The notes under the pieces: generated by a model | The model's database searches: none | What the model was told of the DNA's origin: nothing | What the model saw: only the letters and a program-made list of their open reading frames with translations | Part shown: piece after piece, positions 1-7,811 of the stretch | Layout: every line of letters starts with the position of its first letter | How positions within the stretch are numbered: the first letter of the stretch is position 1 | Assembly (NCBI RefSeq): GCF_900590885.1 | Contig: NZ_UUON01000022.1 | Coordinates: 186,001-250,000 of the forward strand | From: Pseudomonas viridiflava | GTDB taxonomy: Bacteria > Pseudomonadota > Gammaproteobacteria > Pseudomonadales > Pseudomonadaceae | Reading direction: 5' to 3' | DNA: 64,000 nucleotides | Position numbers and translations under genes: made by a program

Positions 1-1074
1 AATAGGCCTTCGGATTTTTTCTGTTTTTTCTACGGTTTTTTTGTACTGCTCCCTTATTCGCTATTATATTCGATAAGGGGAGAGATTGAAGTTGAAAGGT
101 TTGCGATTTATTTTATAGTTTTATTTTTGCCTTTATTGCTTGTCAAAGTAATCCTGTTGAGATTACCTGCTTTTCGTTTTCCAGGTTTTATCAGTCAGAG
201 TAGTGTCATACTGATCCTATGTGTTTTGATTGTTGTGGGTGTCGTTATGGTACTCCTAAATCCAACGCCTTCTGCCGGTTTTGACTTGTCTACATCATAT
301 GATCGACGATTGGAAGGCCGCGAAATATTTGTCTCGGGGTCTTTTTTCTCTTACTTTAGCACAGCGATCATTAATGGCTTTGCTCCATTAGTCGCTTTTT
401 GGGCATGTTGGAAGAGAAAGACATGGTTGATAGTTGTTCCATTTTTATGTTGGTTGGCTTTTTATTATCTTCTAGGGCTCAAGGCACCTATGCTATTTAT
501 CACGGTTGCCGCGCTGCTTGGTTACGCAGCTCGAAGTCGTAAGATTGAATTTTTCCTTGGTTACATATATCTACTGCTAATTTTAGCATTTGTGGTGTTT
601 GTTTTTGAATATGCCACAACAAGCTATTCTTACGTTGCAGATTATTTTCTCAGGAGAACTTTTACAGTTCCTTCTTGGGTGAACGCCTCGTTTTTCGAAT
701 TTATGAATTCAAAGTCCATGATTTGGTCGGCGTTGACGGGTATATATGAGAATAAGCCGATTAGCTTTGTGGTGGGGGAGGATTATCTAGGTTTTGAAGG
801 TCTGAATGCCAATACGAATGCATTTATGTATGCACTTGGCTCTGGTGGGGTTGTTCTCTACCTGTTGACGATTTTCTTGGTTTCTGCGGTGTTTTTTATT
901 TTAGATTCTGCTTATGTCAGAAAGAATAATCCAATTTTTATTTATATAGGCTTCTCTTACTCTGTTCTAATAATAGAGCAGGCTGCGACTACCGCCTTGC
1001 TGTCATCGGGTATCGGGTTGCTTATCGGACTCATGGTCTGCGCCAGGAAAAACCAGGACAATAGTTATGTTTGA
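1..1074 (+). CDS. Wzy-like O-antigen polymerase, 5' end outside window
   Basis: Polytopic membrane protein likely to polymerise O-antigen repeat units at the periplasmic face of the inner membrane. The frame is open from base 1 with no stop, so the gene enters from the left; the TTG at 127 is internal. About 357 residues are visible, with several hydrophobic spans separated by short charged loops and one large soluble loop (roughly residues 195-280 of the visible part), the topology usual for Wzy/WaaL proteins. The sequence is AT-rich compared with the rest of the window, typical of transferred O-antigen genes. Its last 8 bases overlap the next start, so it is co-translated with the amidotransferase. 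Wzy families are too divergent to assign from motifs; an O-antigen ligase or other polymerase remains possible. Confidence 0.7.
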   Translation, partial: NRPSDFFCFFYGFFVLLPYSLLYSIRGEIEVERFAIYFIVLFLPLLLVKVILLRLPAFRFPGFISQSSVILILCVLIVVGVVMVLLNPTPSAGFDLSTSYDRRLEGREIFVSGSFFSYFSTAIINGFAPLVAFWACWKRKTWLIVVPFLCWLAFYYLLGLKAPMLFITVAALLGYAARSRKIEFFLGYIYLLLILAFVVFVFEYATTSYSYVADYFLRRTFTVPSWVNASFFEFMNSKSMIWSALTGIYENKPISFVVGEDYLGFEGLNANTNAFMYALGSGGVVLYLLTIFLVSAVFFILDSAYVRKNNPIFIYIGFSYSVLIIEQAATTALLSSGIGLLIGLMVCARKNQDNSYV

Positions 1075-2218
1075 AAAAAGCGCTGAATACAAGATCTGCA
1101 CTAAATGTGTAATGGATACGTCAGATGAGCAGATTGAGTTTAACACTGAAGGCGTGTGCAATCATTGTCTGAAATTCGAACGTGTCGCCAAGACAAGCTG
1201 GTTTCCTGGTGAAGAAGGGAAGGAGAAGTGGCAAGCGATAGTCCAGCGGATTAAAGCCTCTGGTGAAGGTAAGGAATACGACTGTATTTTGGGGCTCAGT
1301 GGCGGCGTCGATAGTTCCTATTTAGCTATTAAACTTAAAGAGTGGGGCTTGCGCCCGCTTGTGGTACATGTGGACGCAGGATGGAACAGTGAATTGGCCG
1401 TGGCTAATATTGAAGCTATCGTCAAGTACTGCGGTTACGACTTGCATACCCACGTGGTAGATTGGGAAGAGATGCGTGACTTGCATTTATCCTACCTTCG
1501 TGCGGGCATTTCCAATCAGGACGTGCCACAAGATCATATTTTCTTTTCCAGTCTCTATCATTTTGCGATAAAAAATGGAATCGATTGCATTTTGTCAGGT
1601 GGCAATCTCGCGACTGAAGGCGTGTTTCCTGATTCTTGGCACGGCACGGCGATGGACGCGATAAACTTGAAAGCCATTCACAAGAAATATGGCACGAGTA
1701 AGATTAAAAACTACAAAACTATCAGCTTCTTTCAATATTATATTTGGTATCCGTTGTTCAAAAAGATGCGGACGGTAAGGCCATTGAACTACATGCCTTA
1801 TGATAAGGAGCTGGCGCTGGAAGAGTTGAAGAAGACCGTCGGTTATAAACCCTATGCGCGAAAGCATGGTGAGTCTCAGTTTACCAAATTGTTCCAGAAT
1901 TATTACTTGCCGGTCAAGTTTGGGTATGACAAACGTCGGCCACACTACGCGAGTTTGATTGTATCGGGTCAGATGACGAGGGAGGCGGCACTCGAGAAAC
2001 TCAATGAACCTCTTTACGACGCCGATCAGTTGGAGTTGGACATCTCATACTTTTGTAAAAAGTTGAGGATTTCGCGTGCCGAGTTCGATGGCTTCATGAG
2101 TGCTCCCATTCATCATTACACTGATTTTCCGAACTGGGAAGGGCGGTATCGCGTTCTGAAGTGGTTGCAGAGCTTTGTGGCTCGCATCACGGGAAAACGC
2201 TTGAGCGTCTATTCCTGA
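1067..2218 (+). CDS. N-acetyl sugar amidotransferase (WbpG/WbuX family)
   Basis: 383-residue PP-loop ATPase predicted to amidate a nucleotide-activated N-acetyl sugar, in known relatives turning an acetamido group into acetamidino. Visible features are two N-terminal CxxC pairs (CTKC near residue 11 and CNHC near 31), a probable metal-binding knuckle, and the PP-loop LSGGVDSS near residue 77. There is no glutaminase domain, so ammonia must come from another protein; in P. aeruginosa WbpG that role is played by HisH/HisF-type partners. Here the next gene carries a class II glutaminase domain and is the natural candidate. The ATG lies inside the end of the polymerase gene (8-base overlap). Codon use is AT-rich like its neighbours. 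Confidence 0.85.
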   Translation: MFEKSAEYKICTKCVMDTSDEQIEFNTEGVCNHCLKFERVAKTSWFPGEEGKEKWQAIVQRIKASGEGKEYDCILGLSGGVDSSYLAIKLKEWGLRPLVVHVDAGWNSELAVANIEAIVKYCGYDLHTHVVDWEEMRDLHLSYLRAGISNQDVPQDHIFFSSLYHFAIKNGIDCILSGGNLATEGVFPDSWHGTAMDAINLKAIHKKYGTSKIKNYKTISFFQYYIWYPLFKKMRTVRPLNYMPYDKELALEELKKTVGYKPYARKHGESQFTKLFQNYYLPVKFGYDKRRPHYASLIVSGQMTREAALEKLNEPLYDADQLELDISYFCKKLRISRAEFDGFMSAPIHHYTDFPNWEGRYRVLKWLQSFVARITGKRLSVYS

Positions 2219-2297
2219 ATGGGCATTGGTTAAACAGGATTCCGATCACAAGGCCGTTTAGGCCTTGATGGTTTCAGATTACACAGGATTTATTATT

Positions 2298-4121
2298 ATG
2301 TGCGGTATATTCGGTCTCATCTCTTCATCTGCTGTCGTCAAAAGTGACCTAGAATATTTGGCAAGACATGCAATGCAACGCGGCAAAGACTCCAGCGGTT
2401 TACTGACCTATGACACGGCGCGCTACAGCGTAGTTCGGGCTGACTACGACGTGGTAAAGCTTTTAAAGCGCACGCCTATCGCCAACGCTACGCTTGTCGT
2501 AGGCCACAGTCGGCTAATTACCAATGGGCTTTCGGATAATCAGCCTGTTGTACGTGAGGGTATCTGTGTTTTTCATAATGGCATCATTGTCAATGATGCG
2601 GAAATCTGGAGTGAGATAAAACCCAAGCGACAGCTTGAAATTGACAGCGAAGTGATTGCTGCTATTACCGAACAGTATCTACGAGAGAATGCCGACGATT
2701 TACAAGGACTGGCCGGTCATGTCCTTGCGTTGTGCAAAGGCGTTGTCGCTTGTGCGATAATCATTCCGCGTCTGGGTAAGGCTATAATTTTTTCAAATAA
2801 CGGTAGCTTATATTTGGGGCGAACCAATAATAGCACTTGTTTCTCTTCGGAAAGTTACCCGTTGTCCCAAATTGGCTGTGCTGACATTGTTCAGGTCAGG
2901 GAAGAGGCAGTTATTCTTGATGTACCGCAGGGGACGAATATTGCCATTGCTGATGACAATAAGCGTTCTCATAACATCATTCCTCCTTTTAAATACAACC
3001 AGGCCGAAGAGAAATTACTGACTTACTATACGCCTGACATTCGTCGTTGCACTAAATGCATCCTTCCTGAAACGATGCCATTTATCTCTTTCGATGCAAG
3101 TGGTGTGTGCAACTACTGCCATACATACAAGCCACGTAATATTCCAAAGCCAAAAGAAGAGCTTTTCAAACTGGTTGAACCTTATCGTCGTAATGGAGCG
3201 CTTGACTGTATCGTTCCATTTTCGGGTGGGCGAGACAGTTGTTATGGTCTGCACCTCATTGTCAAAGAGCTGGAGATGAATCCAGTGACGTACACTTACG
3301 ATTGGGGCATGGTCACTGACTTGGGGCGCCGTAACATCAGTAGAATGTGTGCGGAGTTAGGCGTCGAGAACATTATTGTTGCTGATGACATTGATAAAAA
3401 ACGCCGCAATATTGCCGTAAATTTGGAAGCATGGCTTAAATCTCCACACCTCGGGATGATCAGTATCTTGACTGCGGGCGACAAGCATTTTTTCCGTCAC
3501 GTCGAAACGGTGAAGCAACAAACAGGTGTCGGTTTGAATCTTTGGGGTGTCAATCCCCTGGAAGTAACGCATTTTAAGGCCGGCTTTTTAGGTATTGCGC
3601 CGGACTTTGAAGAAAAACGCGTTTACATGCACGGCTGGCAGAAACAGCTCGAGTATCAAAGCCTACGTTTCAAAGCAATGTTGAATAGCCCTGGGTACTT
3701 CAACTCGTCACTCTGGGATACGCTGTCCGGCGAGTACTATCGCAGTTTTACCGAGAAAAAAGACTATTACCACATCTTTGATTACTGGTGCTGGGATGAA
3801 CAGGTAATCGACGATACATTGATTAATCAATATGATTGGGAAACGGCTGTCGATACCAGCACCACTTGGCGCATCGGTGATGGTACAGCTGCGTTTTACA
3901 ATTATATTTATTACACCGTTGCCGGTTTCTCTGAACATGACACTTTCCGAAGTAACCAGATTCGCGAAGGCGTGATGACGCGCGAGAAAGCGCTGGAACT
4001 GGTAAAAAATGAAAACCAGCCGCGTTATCAGAACATCCGATGGTACTTGGATGCACTGGGTATGGATTTTGACAGAGTGATAAAAGTGGTTAATTCGATT
4101 CCAAAACTTTATAAAATCTGA
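2298..4121 (+). CDS. Glutaminase-PP-loop fusion sugar amidotransferase
   Basis: About 607 residues. I chose the ATG at 2298 because it yields MCGIFG, putting the catalytic Cys at position 2 as class II glutamine amidotransferases require after Met removal; an AGGA lies 9 bases upstream. A longer frame from 2265 would bury that Cys. Residues 1 to about 230 resemble the GlmS/PurF glutaminase (RGKDSSGL, GHSRL motifs). From about residue 245 a second enzyme begins: CTKC and CNYC knuckles, then the PP-loop FSGGRDSC, the same architecture as the upstream protein. No SIS isomerase domains follow, so it is not GlmS. It should hydrolyse glutamine and channel ammonia to an adenylated sugar carbonyl. 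It sits 79 bases after the first amidotransferase and 20 before the glycosyltransferase start. Confidence 0.8.
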   Translation: MCGIFGLISSSAVVKSDLEYLARHAMQRGKDSSGLLTYDTARYSVVRADYDVVKLLKRTPIANATLVVGHSRLITNGLSDNQPVVREGICVFHNGIIVNDAEIWSEIKPKRQLEIDSEVIAAITEQYLRENADDLQGLAGHVLALCKGVVACAIIIPRLGKAIIFSNNGSLYLGRTNNSTCFSSESYPLSQIGCADIVQVREEAVILDVPQGTNIAIADDNKRSHNIIPPFKYNQAEEKLLTYYTPDIRRCTKCILPETMPFISFDASGVCNYCHTYKPRNIPKPKEELFKLVEPYRRNGALDCIVPFSGGRDSCYGLHLIVKELEMNPVTYTYDWGMVTDLGRRNISRMCAELGVENIIVADDIDKKRRNIAVNLEAWLKSPHLGMISILTAGDKHFFRHVETVKQQTGVGLNLWGVNPLEVTHFKAGFLGIAPDFEEKRVYMHGWQKQLEYQSLRFKAMLNSPGYFNSSLWDTLSGEYYRSFTEKKDYYHIFDYWCWDEQVIDDTLINQYDWETAVDTSTTWRIGDGTAAFYNYIYYTVAGFSEHDTFRSNQIREGVMTREKALELVKNENQPRYQNIRWYLDALGMDFDRVIKVVNSIPKLYKI

Positions 4122-4141
4122 ACAGGTTGAATTGCTTTCAG

Positions 4142-5371
4142 ATGAAAAAGACTATTTGGTATATCACGAAATATTTTTCACCCAAGACCGCGTCCAGTCC
4201 TGGCGGGCGCGGCTGGTTTCTTATCGAGGAAATGAGTAAGGCCGGCTGTGATACCGTTGCCATTACCTCTGACTCCAATAATCTGGTTGATGTACCTGAT
4301 TTGGAGCGTCGAGTCACAGAGCAGACTGTCTCTGGTGTTAAGATTATCTGGCTGAAAACACTAAAATATTCGGTTGCGAAGTCCGTTGCGCGAATTTTAA
4401 GTTGGTTTCACTTTGAGTGGAATCTGTTTTTTCTGGATAAGAAAGCCTTGCCGCGCCCCGACGTGATTATTGTTTCAAGCCTTTCGTTGCTGACTATTAT
4501 CAATGGCTTGTTGTTGAAACGTAAATACAAATGCCGCCTGGTTTTCGAGGTGCGGGATATATGGCCGTTAACGATTGTAGAAGAGGGTGGATTCAGTAGA
4601 GGAAATCTGTTCGTAAAGGCGTTATCTGTTCTCGAAAAGCTCGCCTACAAAAGGTCAGATTTGATCGTAGGCACTATGCCTAACCTTGTAGAGCATGTGC
4701 GTGCTGAGACGGGCGAGAGTCGCCCAGTATTCTGCATCCCCATGGGCGTCAGCGACGAGCATCTGAGCGAAGCCAAAGAGTTGCCAGATGAGTACGTGCA
4801 ACAGTATTTTTCGACACCTAAGTTCAGGATCGTTCATGCCGGTACGATTGGTATCACCAATGCGTTGGAGGTTTTTTTTGAAGCCGCTGCGTTGATGCGT
4901 GATCACACCGACATCGAGTTTTTGATGATTGGCGACGGCGCATTGAAAGCGCACTACGAAACGATGTACGGTCACTTAGCTAACCTGACTTTTGCCCCTA
5001 AGATTTCGCGGGACAGGGTCCAGTCAGCGCTTGCCAAGTCTGATCTGCTGTACTTTTCGGTGTATGCATCCAAGGTCTGGAACTACGGGCAGTCCCTCAA
5101 CAAAGTGATCGACTATATGCTTGCTGGCAAGCCAGTCATCGCGTCCTATAGCGGTTATCCATCGATGGTCAACGAGGCCGATTGTGGGGTTTATGTGCCT
5201 GCCGGGGATGTTGAGGCGCTGGTAACTGGAATACTGGAAATGAAATCCAAGAGCGCTGAAGAACGAGCGCAAATGGGTGCGCGTGGTCGAGAGTGGCTCT
5301 TGGCTAACAGGAGCTATCCAAAGTTGGCGCAAGACTATATGTCTTTGTTGTTCGAGGATGCCGGTCGTTGA
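4142..5371 (+). CDS. GT4 family glycosyltransferase (WbuB-like)
   Basis: Cytoplasmic GT-B fold glycosyltransferase adding a sugar to the lipid-linked O-unit. About 409 residues from the ATG at 4142 (a TTG at 4127 is possible but sits directly on the only AGG). The N-terminus IWYITKYFSP...GGRG is typical of WbuB/WcaI-type enzymes acting on N-acetyl-fucosamine-like sugars. The C-terminal half has the donor-binding region (VHAGTIG near residue 235; SLNKVIDYMLAGKPVIAS around 315-335 including the family Glu/Asp region). The stop overlaps the next gene's TTG start by 4 bases (TTGA), showing tight coupling with the phosphoglycosyl transferase, a pairing common for WbuB genes. Donor sugar cannot be read from the sequence. 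Confidence 0.85.
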   Translation: MKKTIWYITKYFSPKTASSPGGRGWFLIEEMSKAGCDTVAITSDSNNLVDVPDLERRVTEQTVSGVKIIWLKTLKYSVAKSVARILSWFHFEWNLFFLDKKALPRPDVIIVSSLSLLTIINGLLLKRKYKCRLVFEVRDIWPLTIVEEGGFSRGNLFVKALSVLEKLAYKRSDLIVGTMPNLVEHVRAETGESRPVFCIPMGVSDEHLSEAKELPDEYVQQYFSTPKFRIVHAGTIGITNALEVFFEAAALMRDHTDIEFLMIGDGALKAHYETMYGHLANLTFAPKISRDRVQSALAKSDLLYFSVYASKVWNYGQSLNKVIDYMLAGKPVIASYSGYPSMVNEADCGVYVPAGDVEALVTGILEMKSKSAEERAQMGARGREWLLANRSYPKLAQDYMSLLFEDAGR

Positions 5372-5973
5372 AACGTTTCATGGATATTCTCCTTTCTACA
5401 GTGGCGTTGATCTTACTGTCGCCGGTCATCGTGTGGACGTCTTGGAAAGTTCGTAAGCATCTTGGTGCCCCTGTTGTTTTTCGACAGTCGCGCCCCGGTT
5501 TGAACGCGAAGCCCTTCGAGCTAGTCAAGTTTCGCAGTATGCGTGACGCAACAGATTCGGCGGGTAACTCGTTGCCCGATGCCGAGCGTATGACACCATT
5601 TGGACATTTTCTACGGGCCAGTAGCCTTGATGAGCTTCCGGAGCTCTGGAGCGTTCTCAAAGGCGATATGAGCTTGGTGGGACCACGTCCATTGTTGAAC
5701 GAGTACTTGCCGCTTTATAGTGCGGAGCAGGCACGACGTCATGACGTCAGGCCCGGTATTACAGGCTGGGCGCAGGTGAACGGGCGAAACTCTTTGAGTT
5801 GGGAAGAAAAGTTTAATCTGGATGTTTGGTATGTAGATAATCATTCTGTTTGGCTGGATATCAAGATACTTTTCATGACGATCAAGAAAGTTTTGATTCG
5901 GGAGGGCATCAGTGCGGATGGTGAGGTGACGATGTCGAAATTTTCCGGATCGAACAAATCTGACACTCTCTAG
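5368..5973 (+). CDS. Small phosphoglycosyl transferase (PglC/WcaJ C-terminal type)
   Basis: 201-residue monotopic phosphoglycosyl transferase that starts O-unit synthesis by moving a sugar-1-phosphate to undecaprenyl phosphate. It has one N-terminal re-entrant hydrophobic segment (residues 5-23), then family motifs: FRQSRPGLNAKPFELVKFRSM, the catalytic Asp-Glu pair in SSLDELPEL (about 88-96), the SLVGPRPLL block and RPGITGWAQVNGR. Translation starts at a TTG whose last bases overlap the preceding TGA; no other start fits the family N-terminus MKRFMDILL. It is the last gene of the polysaccharide operon, followed by a strong hairpin terminator. Length matches the minimal PglC class, lacking the long WcaJ/WbaP membrane domain. 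Confidence 0.92.
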   Translation: MKRFMDILLSTVALILLSPVIVWTSWKVRKHLGAPVVFRQSRPGLNAKPFELVKFRSMRDATDSAGNSLPDAERMTPFGHFLRASSLDELPELWSVLKGDMSLVGPRPLLNEYLPLYSAEQARRHDVRPGITGWAQVNGRNSLSWEEKFNLDVWYVDNHSVWLDIKILFMTIKKVLIREGISADGEVTMSKFSGSNKSDTL

Positions 5974-6034
5974 TGCTTATTCACACTCTGTAACCTTCCA
6001 ATTTTTGACGAATCCCCAACATCACCTAAGTTAG

Positions 6035-6061
6035 AAAAGCAGCTTCGGAAAAGCTGCTTTT
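6035..6061 (+). terminator. Rho-independent terminator closing the O-antigen operon
   Basis: Perfect 11-bp stem AAAAGCAGCTT / AAGCTGCTTTT around a 5-base loop, ending in four T. It sits 61 bases after the phosphoglycosyl transferase stop and just ahead of the comEA ribosome binding site. The A-run on the left arm means it could act on both strands. Confidence 0.85.
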
Positions 6062-6090
6062 CAACCTTATCGATCTCATGGAGCGTCAAA

Positions 6091-6423
6091 ATGCAAAACA
6101 CCGTCATCACCTCTCTGATCTTCGCCTTCCTCACCACTCTCTCCGTCACCACCACCGCAGCGCCGTCCATCAAACCCGAAGCCCCAACCCCCATCACCGC
6201 GCAAATGGCCAACCCCGAGCAATCCACCAAGGTCAACGTCAACTCCGCCGACGCCGAAACCCTGCGTCGTGACCTCTTCGGTATCGGGGCCGCTAAAGCC
6301 AAGGCGATCGTGGCCTACCGCGAGAGCAACGGCCCGTTCACGTCGGTGGATGAATTGCTGGAAGTAAAGGGTATCGGCAAGGCATTGCTGGAGAAGAATC
6401 GTGACAGGGTGGTGATCAACTAA
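6091..6423 (+). CDS. comEA: ComEA-like helix-hairpin-helix DNA-binding protein
   Basis: 110 residues: a Sec signal peptide (about residues 1-24, cleaved near TTA-AP), a low-complexity Pro/Thr linker, then a ComEA-type helix-hairpin-helix pair (VNVNSADAETLRRDLFGIG at 48-66 and GIGKALLEKN at 94-103). The domain binds double-stranded DNA non-specifically; the export signal places it in the periplasm, consistent with DNA uptake. GGAG lies 7 bases before the ATG. In Pseudomonas a comEA-like gene commonly marks the downstream boundary of the B-band O-antigen locus, and it does so here; GC content returns to the genome norm from this gene on. Confidence 0.85.
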   Translation: MQNTVITSLIFAFLTTLSVTTTAAPSIKPEAPTPITAQMANPEQSTKVNVNSADAETLRRDLFGIGAAKAKAIVAYRESNGPFTSVDELLEVKGIGKALLEKNRDRVVIN

Positions 6424-6433
6424 GCCACTTGGG

Positions 6434-6457
6434 AGGCCGGTCATTGGCCGGCCTTTT
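6434..6457. terminator. Terminator between comEA and the tetR gene
   Basis: 7-bp GC stem AGGCCGG / CCGGCCT with a 7-base loop, followed by TTTT on the plus strand. It overlaps the last codons of the convergent TetR gene. Confidence 0.75.
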
Positions 6458-7019
6458 CGTCCTCCCGGATCTTGGCCTTCAGGGTCTCTCGCACTACATC
6501 CATTATCCGCAGTGCCATTCCTGAATCTTCGACGCTCCGCGCCAGCACCAGTGCTCCCACCAATGTTGACATCATTACCAGGCCAGAGGCATCGCCCCGA
6601 CCGTCTTCTAACACCGCTTCAATCTGGTTCAGACGTGCGCTCAGTACCGAGTCGGTAGTAGCGCTGTGCTGCCCACGCAACCCTAGCTCGGGAGACATGG
6701 TCGTCAGCGGGCACCCTTCGCCCGGTGAAGTCTGGTGCCACTCCGACAGGTAACTGTCTATGAACGCCTCCAGCGGCTGTTCCTGGCTGAACAGCATTTC
6801 GCAGTGGGCATCCAGCTCCGCCGCCGCAGCCTGCAGGGCTTTTTCAATCAGTTCGTCCTTGGACTTGAAGTGTGCGTAGAACCCGCCATGGGTCAGCTTC
6901 AACGCCTTCATCAGCGGCTGCAAGCCGGTGGCGCCGATGCCGTCGCGGCGAAAGCGTACGGAGGCTTCTTTGATGATGCGCTGGTGGGTCTGGGCTTTGT
7001 GGTCTTGTGAATAGCGCAT
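6441..7019 (-). CDS. TetR/AcrR family transcriptional regulator
   Basis: 192-residue repressor-type protein. Start at the ATG ending at 7019, preceded by GAGG 7 bases upstream; the frame stays open to 7100 but the extra residues have no ribosome binding site. N-terminal TetR helix-turn-helix (about residues 10-56: IIKEASVRFRRDGIGATGL...LKLTHGGFYAHFKSKDELI). The C-terminal ligand domain contains GCPLTTMSPELG, seen in the LmrA/YxaF-like subgroup. It is divergent from the GntR gene 132 bases away, and may control that intergenic region or itself; no ligand can be inferred. Confidence 0.88.
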   Translation of the reverse strand: MRYSQDHKAQTHQRIIKEASVRFRRDGIGATGLQPLMKALKLTHGGFYAHFKSKDELIEKALQAAAAELDAHCEMLFSQEQPLEAFIDSYLSEWHQTSPGEGCPLTTMSPELGLRGQHSATTDSVLSARLNQIEAVLEDGRGDASGLVMMSTLVGALVLARSVEDSGMALRIMDVVRETLKAKIREDEKAGQ

Positions 7020-7125
7020 GGGAAGGCCTCGGTTACATGCTGGCATGTTAACCACATTGAACGTTATTACACATGGCTCCTTGGAGTGAAACCTTGGCAC
7101 GGAAAGTGATTACTTCTACGCATGA

Positions 7126-7140
7126 GATTGTTCAACAATC
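7126..7140. promoter_or_regulatory. Palindromic operator upstream of the GntR gene
   Basis: GATTGTTCAACAATC: perfect 7-bp inverted arms around one central C, ending 11 bases before the GntR start at 7152. The TTGT..ACAA form resembles sites bound by FadR/FCD-type GntR proteins, so autoregulation is a reasonable inference. Its position also argues against the upstream ATG at 7122 being the real start. Confidence 0.55.
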
Positions 7141-7151
7141 GTGAGGAAGTG

Positions 7152-7796
7152 ATGACGCTCAGCCTGTCTTTAGCCGATCAGATTGCCCTGGAGTTGCGTG
7201 CCGACATCATCGGCGGGCGGCTGTTGCCGGGGATGGCGTTGGTCGAGGTGGAGTTGGTCAAGGCCTATAACGCTTCGCGCAATACCATCCGTGAAGCCTT
7301 GCACCGTTTGGGGCAGGAGGGGCTGACCCGTTACGTACGCAACAAGGGGGTGATGGTCCGGCGGCTGGAGCGGGAGGAGGTGCGTGATTTGTTTGTGGTC
7401 CGTCGCACCCTTGAGCTGCAGGCCATTGCCCAGAGTGGGGCGCTCACCCAGGACCAGTCCGAGCGCATGCAGAATGCCATTGATGCCACCACATTGGCCC
7501 GCGAGCGTGAAGATTGGCGTGCGGTGGCGACCCACAGCCTGGTGTTCCACCAGCAGATTGTCGGGTTGATGGGCAGCGCGTTGTTCGATGAGTTTTTCGC
7601 CCAGGTCATTGCGCAGTTGCGTCTGGTGTTTTGCGCAGCGCCCGACGAGCAACGCTTTCAGTCGCCCTGGCTGGAACGTGACCGTGAGATTTACCAACTG
7701 CTTTGCAAACAAGACAAACCGGCGGCGGGGGAGGCCATGAGCCTGTACCTGGAGGATTCGGAACGTCTGTCGTTGGCCCTGTTTGACCACCCCTGA
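7152..7796 (+). CDS. GntR family regulator with FCD domain
   Basis: 214 residues from the ATG at 7152 (AGGA 3-6 bases upstream; the longer frame from 7122 would run through a palindromic operator). N-terminal winged helix of the GntR type (about residues 1-70: ADQIALELRADIIGGRLLPG...NASRNTIREALHRLGQEGL) and an all-helical FCD effector domain (about 75-205) that usually binds a carboxylate through a metal. It lies 15 bases upstream of the DUF1989 gene in the same orientation, with a GAGGATC between them, so the two form an operon and the DUF1989 substrate is the likely effector. Confidence 0.88.
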   Translation: MTLSLSLADQIALELRADIIGGRLLPGMALVEVELVKAYNASRNTIREALHRLGQEGLTRYVRNKGVMVRRLEREEVRDLFVVRRTLELQAIAQSGALTQDQSERMQNAIDATTLAREREDWRAVATHSLVFHQQIVGLMGSALFDEFFAQVIAQLRLVFCAAPDEQRFQSPWLERDREIYQLLCKQDKPAAGEAMSLYLEDSERLSLALFDHP

Positions 7797-7811
7797 TCGA
7801 GGATCCGCATC

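Noticed and set aside
127..129. TTG as the start of the polymerase gene
   Set aside because: The frame is open from base 1 and upstream codons are equally hydrophobic, so the gene begins outside the window.
6078..6272. 64-codon frame overlapping comEA
   Set aside because: Out-of-frame shadow of comEA with Arg/His-rich composition; comEA has the signal peptide and HhH motifs.
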